DNA from: Pelagicoccus sp. SDUM812005
Lineage (GTDB): Bacteria > Verrucomicrobiota > Verrucomicrobiia > Opitutales > Opitutaceae
Direction of reading: 5' to 3'
DNA length: 64,000 nt
NCBI RefSeq assembly: GCF_031127875.1
Contig: NZ_JARXIA010000001.1
Coordinates: 620,001-684,000 of the forward strand
Below are positions 57,460 through 64,000 of this stretch, one piece after another (the first letter of the stretch is position 1; each line of letters begins with the position of its first letter). A program made the position numbers and the translations under genes. Under the pieces are notes generated by a model. The model was not told where the DNA came from. It was given only the letters and a program-made list of their open reading frames with translations, and ran no database searches.

Positions 57460-57774
57460 ATGTCCAACAACCTCACTAAACGCGATATCGTTCTTCGGAT
57501 TTTTGAAAAGACGAAGGACATTCCTCAAAGCAAAATTCAGGACACTGTTCAGATGACTCTGGATATTATCTTGGATGCCTTGGCAGAGGGGCGAAATGTG
57601 GAGCTCCGTAACTTCGGCGTATTCGAGGTGCAGAAGCGCAAGGCTCGCGTAGGGCGCAACCCGAACCGTCCGGAAACCGATGTGGTGATCCCGACCCGAG
57701 CGGTGGTGAAGTTCAAGGCGGGCAAGGTCCTGAAGGCGAAGATCAAGGACATCGACTTGGATGCCTTGGATTGA
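57460..57774 (+). CDS. HU/IHF-family DNA-binding protein
   Basis: The 104-residue protein starts MSNNLTKRDIVLRIFEKTKD and contains VELRNFGVFEVQKRKARVGR with the DNA-intercalating Pro region NPNRPETDVVIPTRAVVKFK. It is closer to IHF-like chromosomal proteins than to classical HU. ATG at 57460 is chosen. It is divergent from the ClpX-like gene with a 99-base gap between the starts. A good terminator follows. Confidence 0.93.
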   Translation: MSNNLTKRDIVLRIFEKTKDIPQSKIQDTVQMTLDIILDALAEGRNVELRNFGVFEVQKRKARVGRNPNRPETDVVIPTRAVVKFKAGKVLKAKIKDIDLDALD

Positions 57775-57805
57775 GCGCGGCGTTCGCAGGCAGCAATCCT
57801 TTTGG

Positions 57806-57835
57806 CGGTTCCTCTGATGGGGAACCGTTTTTTTT
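57806..57835 (+). terminator. Terminator of the HU/IHF gene
   Basis: CGGTTCC (57806-57812) pairs with GGAACCG (57821-57827) across an 8-base loop, followed by a run of eight T residues. Confidence 0.9.
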
Positions 57836-57956
57836 ATATCCGGTTTTGGGGATGCATTGGCTTGGGTGATCCTTGCTTAGCGGTCTCGGGCTGAAGCTTA
57901 TTGTTGCCTTCGCAATCGGGGCTTGGGCATAGTCCCGCGTTTTAGATTTTAGAGAC

Positions 57957-59279
57957 ATGGCCACTTTTAATACATTGCCCGGATTTCGTGAATTCTACCC
58001 TGAGGACTACGCTCAGCGTAAGCACATCTTCCAGATTTGGAGGCAGGTCGCGCGTCGCTTTGCGTTCCAGGAATTCGACGGTCCGATCCTCGAGTCGCTC
58101 GAGCTGTTCACTACCAAGTCCGGTCCGGAAATCGAGAGCCAGCTCTTTTGCTTCGAGGACAAGGGCGGGCGGCAGGTGTCGCTGCGTCCGGAGTTGACGC
58201 CTTCCTTGGCTCGCATGGTGGCGGCCCGGGCCAATGGGCTGAAGCGTCCGATCAAGTGGTTCAGCATCGGCGACAATTTTCGCTACGAGCGCATGCAGAA
58301 GGGGCGTTTGCGTTGCTTCACCCAGCTCAATGTCGACTTGCTCGGCGAGCAGGGGCCCAGTGCGGAGGTAGAGCTGATCGGCCTGCTGGTGCAGACTTTG
58401 ATCGGCTTTGGGCTGACGGAGGAAGACTTCTTCGTGCGCCTGAGCGACCGGAATCTTTGGATGCTCTACCTTGCCGCCCACGGCTACGAGGGGGAGGCGA
58501 TCGGCTCGATCTTGGGAGTGGTCGACAAGTGGGAGCGCATGCCGGAGGACAAGCTGCTCGCTCAGTTGCAAGAAGTCGCAGGCGAGAAGGCCGCTGAGCT
58601 GAAGGCTGCGGTGGATACCTTTTTGAAGCTCGATTCGCTGGAGGCGATCCGCGATTGCTTCGCCGGCTTGGCCGCCGAAGAGGCTGCGACGGAAGAATTG
58701 TCGGCTCGTTTGGTGGATTGGAAAGTGGTCTTGGATGGACTGGGAGCGATGGGCTTCGGCGGGTTCGTGAAAATCGACCTGAGCATCGTGCGCGGCTTGG
58801 CCTACTACACGGGTTTCGTCTTCGAGGCCTTCGACAAGAAGGGCGAATTTCGCGCCTTGGCCGGGGGCGGTCGCTACGACGCTCTGGTGAAGAAGATGGG
58901 CGGTCCGGACATGCCAGCGGTCGGTTTCGGCATGGGCGACGTCGTTTTGGGCGAGTTGCTCAAGGCTCGCGGCAAGATGCCGGAGTTCGTGGATACGGTG
59001 GACTTTTTTGCGGTGACCGGCGGCGATGACGAGAAGTTGGCAGCCCTTTCGGATGTCGCGTTGCTGCGCCAGGCCGGTTATTCGGTGGAGTACCAGCTGA
59101 AGGCTCAGGCGTTCGGCAAGCAGATGAAGGCCGCGGTTTCCTCGGGCGCTCGCTTTTCCCTGATCTACGGGTCGGAGGAGCTGGAGAAGGGCGTGGTGAA
59201 GCTGCGCAATTTGGCGGATCGCAGCGAGCAGGACATTCCGCGCGGGCAATTGTTGGAGGCGGTACGCGAGCTCGTTTAG
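57957..59279 (+). CDS. hisS: Histidyl-tRNA synthetase
   Basis: This class II synthetase charges tRNA-His. The 440 residues show motif 2 (FSIGDNFRYERMQKGRLRCF followed by TQLNVDLLG), the histidine motif IVRGLAYYTGFVFEAFD and motif 3 region VGFGMGDVVLGELL. A C-terminal anticodon-binding domain follows (about 340-440). The domain is intact, so it is a synthetase rather than the regulatory HisZ paralogue, which lacks it. ATG at 57957 begins MATFNTLPGFREFYP. The alpha/beta hydrolase gene follows after 17 bases. Confidence 0.93.
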   Translation: MATFNTLPGFREFYPEDYAQRKHIFQIWRQVARRFAFQEFDGPILESLELFTTKSGPEIESQLFCFEDKGGRQVSLRPELTPSLARMVAARANGLKRPIKWFSIGDNFRYERMQKGRLRCFTQLNVDLLGEQGPSAEVELIGLLVQTLIGFGLTEEDFFVRLSDRNLWMLYLAAHGYEGEAIGSILGVVDKWERMPEDKLLAQLQEVAGEKAAELKAAVDTFLKLDSLEAIRDCFAGLAAEEAATEELSARLVDWKVVLDGLGAMGFGGFVKIDLSIVRGLAYYTGFVFEAFDKKGEFRALAGGGRYDALVKKMGGPDMPAVGFGMGDVVLGELLKARGKMPEFVDTVDFFAVTGGDDEKLAALSDVALLRQAGYSVEYQLKAQAFGKQMKAAVSSGARFSLIYGSEELEKGVVKLRNLADRSEQDIPRGQLLEAVRELV

Positions 59280-59296
59280 CTGCGGGTTAAAGGGCG

Positions 59297-60094
59297 ATGA
59301 GGGAGCGAGAGCGAAAGAACGGCTTCAATACCTTGCTGGTGTTGATCTCGGTTTGCGTGCTCTTTTTCTTTCTCTTCGCCCAAGTCGTGACCAAGCAGTT
59401 GCTCTTCCGGCCGGGGCCGGCCAGCTACGAGGCGGACGAGTCGATCCGCTTTGTGCAGTCTGAAGACGATACGCGACTAGCGGTGTTTTGGGGACCGGTT
59501 CCCGGGGCGAGCAAGACGGTCTTTTACTTCCATGGGAACGGCGAGGACTTGGGCCAAACGGGCTTCGTGCTGAACAATTATCGTTTGCAGGGGGTGAACG
59601 TGCTGAGCTTCGACTACCGTGGATACGGCCTGTCGGAGGGGAGTCCTAGCGAGAAGAATTGCTACAAGGACGCCAGGACGGTTCTCGACTATGCGGTGGC
59701 GAATCTCGGCGTGGACGCGAAGCGGGTGGTGTTTCACGGACGATCCTTGGGGGGCGGTATCGCGATGGAGCTCGCTACCACGCGACCGGCTATGGGCTTG
59801 ATCATGGAGTCCGCCTTCCTGAGCGCGTACCAGGTGTACCTGCCCTTAACTTGGGTGCCGGGGGACAAGTTCGCCAATTCCAAGAAGGCAGGGAAAGTGT
59901 CCTGTCCGACTTTGGTGATCCATGGCAAGGAGGACCAGGTGGTCGGCTTTTTCCATGGCGAGGAGCTCGCGGAGCGGCTTCCGTCCGAGCTGACGAAGAC
60001 GTTCTGGGTGGAGGGAGTCGGTCACAACGACCTCGTAGACCGAGCGAGCTCGCGCTACTGGGCTTCGATTCGCAGCTTTTTAGGTGGTTTGTAG
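59297..60094 (+). CDS. Membrane-anchored alpha/beta hydrolase (Bem46-like)
   Basis: The 265-residue protein has an N-terminal membrane segment (FNTLLVLISVCVLFFFLFA). A serine alpha/beta hydrolase domain follows: FYFHGNGEDLGQTGFVLNNY, FDYRGYGLSEGSPSEKNCYK, the nucleophile elbow VVFHGRSLGGGIAMELA, Asp in LVIHGKEDQVVG and His in VEGVGHNDLVDRASSR. This matches the Bem46/YfhR-type family of unclear substrate. A Shine-Dalgarno-like AAAGGG precedes ATG 59297. It lies 17 bases behind hisS, so cotranscription is likely, without an obvious functional link. Confidence 0.88.
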   Translation: MRERERKNGFNTLLVLISVCVLFFFLFAQVVTKQLLFRPGPASYEADESIRFVQSEDDTRLAVFWGPVPGASKTVFYFHGNGEDLGQTGFVLNNYRLQGVNVLSFDYRGYGLSEGSPSEKNCYKDARTVLDYAVANLGVDAKRVVFHGRSLGGGIAMELATTRPAMGLIMESAFLSAYQVYLPLTWVPGDKFANSKKAGKVSCPTLVIHGKEDQVVGFFHGEELAERLPSELTKTFWVEGVGHNDLVDRASSRYWASIRSFLGGL

Positions 60095-60202
60095 GCGGAT
60101 TCTCCGGCGGGGCGGAGCTTTCTGGCAAGGGTTTGGAAGCTTACCTATTCTATATTTGCTTTTTGAAAGGCATCACTTTTGATGGGCACTCTTTTTTTTC
60201 CG

Positions 60203-61801
60203 ATGAAAATCCTAGTAGCAGACAAAATCTCGTCAATTGGAGTCGACTTCCTGAAGCAGCAGGAAGGGTTTGAAGTCGTAGAAGCCTACGGCACCTTCAA
60301 GGAAGACTATTCCAAATTCCTCGAGCTCGCTAAGGGCGCGGCCGCAATCATCGTGCGCAGCGATTCCAAGGTAAATCGGGAAGTCTTCGAAGCGGCGGCC
60401 CCGACCCTCAAGGCCGTTGGCCGCGCCGGCGTAGGCGTGGACAACATCGACTCGGAAGCGGCTACCGACTTCGGCGTGGTCGTCATGAACACTCCGGGCG
60501 GCAATACCATCGCTACGGCGGAACTCACTTTCACCCACATGCTCTGCGGAGCGCGTCCAGTGCCTCAAGCAGCCCAGTCGATGCGTGAAGGCCGCTGGGA
60601 TCGCAAGATCTACGGCGGCAGCGAGCTCTTCAAGAAGACGCTCGGCATCTGCGGCATGGGCCGTATCGGCGCCGAAGTGGCCAAGCGCGCCAAGGCCTTC
60701 GGCATGACGGTGCTCGCCTACGACCCTTACCTCTCCGGCAGCAAGGCGGAAGCCATGGGCGTGAAGCAGGTCGAGCTCGATAAGCTTTTCCGCGAGTCGG
60801 ACTATATTACAGTACACATGCCGCTCACCGACGCGACGCGCGGCATGATCAACAAGAAGTCGATCGCCACCATGAAAGACGGCGTCCGCCTTTTCAATTG
60901 CGCCCGTGGCGGCATCATCGACGAAGACGCCCTGCTCGAAGCCTTGGAAAGCGGCAAGGTCGCGGCAGCCGGTCTGGACGTATATACCAGCGAACCGCCT
61001 CCCGAAGACCATCCTTTCCGCAAGCAGAAGAACCTCATCCTGACGCCTCACCTCGGCGCTTCGACCGAGGAAGCTCAGGAAAGCGTGGGACTGGAAATCG
61101 CGGAAAGCGTCACCAGCGTCTTGCGCGGCGGCGGCATTCGCAACGCGATCAACATGCCTTCCCTCGACGAGCAAACGCTCAAGACAGTCGGCCCTTACCT
61201 CGAGCTTTGCTCGGCTTTGGGTTCGCTCGTGCAGCAGCTCGCTCTGGAGAAGGTCGAGAAGGTAAAGATCACTTACTCCGGCAAGGTCGTCGACATCGAC
61301 GCCAACTCTTTGACCCGCGGCATCCTGAAGGGCTTCCTCAAGGACGTCAGCAGCAACGTCAACTTCGTCAACGCGCTCGTCATCATGGAGCGTCTCGGCC
61401 TGCAGGTCGACGTCCTCAAGTCCTCGGAAGAGACCGACTACACCGAGCTCATCAAGGTTGAAGCGGTTTGCGTGAACGGCGAAAACGTATCGGCCGAGGG
61501 TACCTTGATCGGCAAGGGCAACTCGCCGCGCATCGTTTCGATCAACGGCCGCGAAGTCGAAGTCGAGCCGCATGGCTGCATGCTCGTAATCGCGAACAGC
61601 GACGAGCTCGGCATCGTGGGCAAGGTCGGCAGCATCATCGGCAAGGACGGCGTCAACATCGCCGCCATGTCCCTCAGCCGCAACGAAGTAGGCGGAGTCG
61701 CTCTCAACATCGCTTGCTTGGATAGCGAGCCGAGCGAGGCTGCCCTGGCAGAAATCAAGTCCATCGAGGCGGTCAAGCAGGCGAAGATCGTCCACTTGTA
61801 G
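60203..61801 (+). CDS. serA: D-3-phosphoglycerate dehydrogenase (long form with ACT domain)
   Basis: This is the first step of serine synthesis. The 532 residues have the substrate/NAD domain (AVGRAGVGVDNIDSEAATDF, LGICGMGRIGAEVAKRAKAF, FNCARGGIIDEDALLEALES, LTPHLGASTEEAQESVGLEI). An ASB domain and a C-terminal ACT domain (about 455-532) follow, the latter suggesting serine feedback. ATG at 60203 (MKILVADKISSIG) is preferred over one at 60179. The plsY gene follows after 20 bases. Confidence 0.96.
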   Translation: MKILVADKISSIGVDFLKQQEGFEVVEAYGTFKEDYSKFLELAKGAAAIIVRSDSKVNREVFEAAAPTLKAVGRAGVGVDNIDSEAATDFGVVVMNTPGGNTIATAELTFTHMLCGARPVPQAAQSMREGRWDRKIYGGSELFKKTLGICGMGRIGAEVAKRAKAFGMTVLAYDPYLSGSKAEAMGVKQVELDKLFRESDYITVHMPLTDATRGMINKKSIATMKDGVRLFNCARGGIIDEDALLEALESGKVAAAGLDVYTSEPPPEDHPFRKQKNLILTPHLGASTEEAQESVGLEIAESVTSVLRGGGIRNAINMPSLDEQTLKTVGPYLELCSALGSLVQQLALEKVEKVKITYSGKVVDIDANSLTRGILKGFLKDVSSNVNFVNALVIMERLGLQVDVLKSSEETDYTELIKVEAVCVNGENVSAEGTLIGKGNSPRIVSINGREVEVEPHGCMLVIANSDELGIVGKVGSIIGKDGVNIAAMSLSRNEVGGVALNIACLDSEPSEAALAEIKSIEAVKQAKIVHL

Positions 61802-61821
61802 TCGTTTCGTGGATATAGAGA

Positions 61822-62424
61822 ATGTCTATCGATTTGATAGTCGCACTTAGTGCCGCAGGAGCAGGGTACCTTATCGGTTCCCTGCCTTTTGGCTATTTGG
61901 TGGCGAAGGCGAACGGCGTTGATATCTTCAGCGTCGGCAGCAAGAACCCCGGCGCCACGAACGTGAAGCGCTGCGTGGGCAAAAAGGCGGGCAACCTCGT
62001 TTTCTTGCTCGATGCGGTAAAGGGCTTCGCCGCCACTGCGTGGCCGATCCTGCTGGCCGACCAGACGTTTCACTATGGTTTGGTGGGCCTTGTATTCGCC
62101 GTTCTAGGACATTCTTTTTCGCTCTTCACGAAGTTTCGTGGAGGCAAGGGAGTCGCGACCATGCTCGGAGGAGTGGTCGCCTTGATGTACGTAGCCGCTT
62201 TGGTGGGCGTACTGGTTTGGCTCGCCGTCTTTTATGCCTCCCGTTACGTGTCGCTGGCATCGATATGCCTAGCGATCAGCTTGCCGATTACGAACCTCGT
62301 TATCGGGGCTCCGGCGACCCTCACTTGGGTATCGCTCGCTCTCGGGGCGTTGGTCGTGGTGCGACACAAGGATAACATCGTTCGCCTGATGCGAGGCGAA
62401 GAGAATAAATTTGCAAGGAAGTAG
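61822..62424 (+). CDS. plsY: Glycerol-3-phosphate acyltransferase (acyl phosphate dependent)
   Basis: This integral membrane enzyme adds the first acyl chain in phospholipid synthesis from acyl phosphate. The 200 residues have several membrane helices and the PlsY motifs GSLPFGYLVAKANGVDI, GSKNPGATNVKRCVGKKAGN and GHSFSLFTKFRGGKGVATML. Its stop is followed directly by the ATG of hom, so translation is probably coupled. Confidence 0.96.
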   Translation: MSIDLIVALSAAGAGYLIGSLPFGYLVAKANGVDIFSVGSKNPGATNVKRCVGKKAGNLVFLLDAVKGFAATAWPILLADQTFHYGLVGLVFAVLGHSFSLFTKFRGGKGVATMLGGVVALMYVAALVGVLVWLAVFYASRYVSLASICLAISLPITNLVIGAPATLTWVSLALGALVVVRHKDNIVRLMRGEENKFARK

Positions 62425-63744
62425 ATGAGTGACCGCGTGATAAAGGTAGGCCTGTGCGGCTTTGGTGTCGTAGGGCAGGGGGTGTTCAATCACCTGCAAA
62501 AACGCGAGGATGCATTGAGCGACCAGCTTGGCGCTCGCGTAAAGGTAACGCGTATCGCTGTTCGTGATACCAGCAAGAAGCGCGATTTCGATTTCGACGC
62601 GTCGATGCTGACGACCGATCCTGTTTCGATCGCCACCGATCCGGAAGTGGACGTCGTTTGCGAGCTTATGGGCGGAACGGAGTTGGCTCTCGAAGTGACG
62701 CTTGCTGCCTTGAAGGCGGGCAAGATCGTCGTTTCGGCCAACAAGGCCCTGATTTGCGACCATGGGGAAACCCTGTTTGCAGCGGCGAAGGAGGGCAACG
62801 GACAGTTGCTTTTCGAAGCGAGCGTGGCGGGCGGCATCCCGGTCATCAAGGCGATCAAGGACAGCTTGGTGGTCAATCGCTTCAATAGCATTTACGGCAT
62901 CCTCAACGGTACCAGCAACTACATCCTGACTCGCATGACCAACGAAGGCGCGGGGTATCAGGAGATCCTAGCGGAAGCGAAAGCCCTCGGTTACGCGGAG
63001 GCGGACGAATCCTTCGACGTGGACGGCATCGATGCGGCCCACAAGGCCGTGGTCCTCGCTTACCTCGCCTATGGACGTTGGGTGCCGTTCAAGGATTTGC
63101 TGGTGCAAGGTATCGCCGAGGTCACGCAGGCCGACATCGCTTTTGCCAAGGAAAATGGATACGCGATCAAGCTGTTGGCGGTCATCGACGTTGCCCATGC
63201 TTCCGGCAAGCTGTACATTTCGATTCTCCCGACCTTGGTATCCAAAAAGTACGTACTCGGCAGCATCGATGGCGTATTCAATGCGGTTTCCGTTCACGGC
63301 GACGTGGTAGGGGAAACCGTTTACATCGGTCCGGGCGCGGGACGGGATGCGACTGCCAGCGCCGTGATCGCCGATATCGTGGACGCGGCCAAGCTGATCG
63401 TGAACGGCGGCGCGGGACGCTTCATCGACCCGGCCCCTCGCGGTGGCGACCAGATCGAATTGGCCGAGCCCGAGGAGATCAAGTCCCGCTACTACGTGCG
63501 TTTGCAGGTGGCCGACAAGCCTGGCGTGATGGCGGAGGTGACTTCGCTGCTCGCCAAGCACGAGGTTAGCCTCGCCAGCGTGACGCAGAAGGAAGTCGAG
63601 GAAGACGCGACGAGCGCGACCTTGATCGTGACGACCCATGTCACCACTGAACAAGCGATTCTTGAAGCCGTGAAGGCCCTCGAGGAAAGCTCCTGCGTGG
63701 AGGGCAAGCCTTTCACGATGCCTATCAGCAGCTTCGAAGGTTAA
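62425..63744 (+). CDS. hom: Homoserine dehydrogenase
   Basis: This enzyme reduces aspartate semialdehyde to homoserine for threonine and methionine. The 439 residues show the Rossmann start VGLCGFGVVGQGVFNHLQKR, the substrate region YGILNGTSNYILTRMTNEGA and SFDVDGIDAAHKAVVLAYLA. A C-terminal ACT domain begins around 355 (YYVRLQVADKPGVMAEVTSL). It starts immediately after plsY and lies 30 bases upstream of lysC, so aspartate-family steps are adjacent. Confidence 0.96.
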   Translation: MSDRVIKVGLCGFGVVGQGVFNHLQKREDALSDQLGARVKVTRIAVRDTSKKRDFDFDASMLTTDPVSIATDPEVDVVCELMGGTELALEVTLAALKAGKIVVSANKALICDHGETLFAAAKEGNGQLLFEASVAGGIPVIKAIKDSLVVNRFNSIYGILNGTSNYILTRMTNEGAGYQEILAEAKALGYAEADESFDVDGIDAAHKAVVLAYLAYGRWVPFKDLLVQGIAEVTQADIAFAKENGYAIKLLAVIDVAHASGKLYISILPTLVSKKYVLGSIDGVFNAVSVHGDVVGETVYIGPGAGRDATASAVIADIVDAAKLIVNGGAGRFIDPAPRGGDQIELAEPEEIKSRYYVRLQVADKPGVMAEVTSLLAKHEVSLASVTQKEVEEDATSATLIVTTHVTTEQAILEAVKALEESSCVEGKPFTMPISSFEG

Positions 63745-63774
63745 GCTGTATTCAATTTTTGGAAGCAAAACGCA

Positions 63775-64000
63775 ATGGCTCGTATAGTTAAAAAATTTGG
63801 CGGCACCTCGGTGGGCGATGTCGATCGCATCAAGAACGTAGCGAACATCATCAAGCAGGATGTCGAGCAAGGGCATCAAGTCGCGGTGGTCGTTTCGGCT
63901 CGCTCGGGCGTGACCAACGAGCTCATCGCTCGCGCGAAGGCGATCAATGAGCAGCCCGACGATCGCGAGATGGACGTGCTGCTCGCGGTAGGCGAGCAGG
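63775..64000 (+). CDS. lysC: Aspartate kinase (partial, 5' end only)
   Basis: ATG at 63775 begins MARIVKKFGGTSVGDVDRIK, with the kinase motif KFGGTSVG and, further on, QVAVVVSARSGVTNELI. The 75 complete codons run off the window edge. LysC phosphorylates aspartate at the head of the lysine, threonine and methionine pathway. Its adjacency to hom supports the call over other amino-acid kinases. Confidence 0.93.
   Translation, partial: MARIVKKFGGTSVGDVDRIKNVANIIKQDVEQGHQVAVVVSARSGVTNELIARAKAINEQPDDREMDVLLAVGEQ

Overview
The window is chromosomal DNA of a high-GC, Gram-negative bacterium, most likely a verrucomicrobium of the class Opitutae (Puniceicoccales/Pelagicoccus-like). This placement is an inference. 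It rests on a protein with a VPDSG-type C-terminal sorting signal, a prepilin-like protein of the verrucomicrobial H-X9-DG type, a carboxynorspermidine route to spermidine, an mcsA-mcsB-clpC operon outside Firmicutes, and several Tat- or lipoprotein-exported enzymes. About 52 protein genes are densely packed on both strands. I see no rRNA, tRNA, CRISPR array, insertion sequence, prophage or integrase. This looks like core genome with scattered REP-like palindromes rather than a mobile island.

Layout. 1-7.6 kb: an esterase cut by the window edge, an HDOD protein, glycine dehydrogenase gcvP, endonuclease III, a prepilin-like protein and ilvE. 7.8-12 kb: mcsA-mcsB-clpC, a protein-arginine kinase with its Clp unfoldase. 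12.2-20 kb: a 1355-residue subtilase with LamG, Obg, a stand-alone GspE-N-like domain protein followed by a GspE/PilB ATPase, and a small lipoprotein. 20-25.4 kb, all minus strand: a peroxiredoxin-like protein, agmatinase, a VPDSG-type exported protein, carboxynorspermidine decarboxylase and carboxynorspermidine dehydrogenase. 25.6-34.7 kb: a small hypothetical protein, a large hybrid sensor kinase with a beta-propeller sensor, periplasmic MsrA, a solitary ParB-like protein, a MerC-like membrane protein, a GNAT enzyme, a membrane-anchored unknown and a PhoX-like Tat substrate. 34.7-45.4 kb: HflX, pyruvate phosphate dikinase with a histone H1-like tail, TatC, a Tat-exported Gfo/Idh oxidoreductase, hemL, nadE and a SlyD-like isomerase. 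45.5-57.8 kb: an FKBP lipoprotein, a DUF45 metalloprotease-like protein, an SMP-30-like lipoprotein, an orphan 79-residue protein, a second HDOD protein, topoisomerase IV (parC, parE), a GNAT enzyme, an HTH-metallo-beta-lactamase fusion, ubiE, a ClpX-like ATPase without a zinc finger and an HU/IHF protein. 57.9-64 kb, all plus strand: hisS, an alpha/beta hydrolase, serA, plsY, hom and the start of lysC.

Functional links. hom and lysC at the right end belong to the aspartate pathway, whose intermediate aspartate semialdehyde is a substrate of the carboxynorspermidine dehydrogenase at 25 kb. Agmatinase makes putrescine, the other substrate. TatC is encoded near two proteins with Tat signals (33.2-34.6 kb and 40.1-41.5 kb). 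Two Hsp100-type systems are present: McsAB-ClpC and the ClpX-like protein. The most unusual items are the lysine/alanine-rich tail on pyruvate phosphate dikinase, the zinc-finger-less ClpX-like ATPase with an MGF loop, the solitary ParB-like protein, the HTH-MBL fusion, the altered cysteine spacing of endonuclease III, the 13-bp palindrome ahead of the VPDSG gene and two REP-like repeat families. I found no clearly new multi-gene system.
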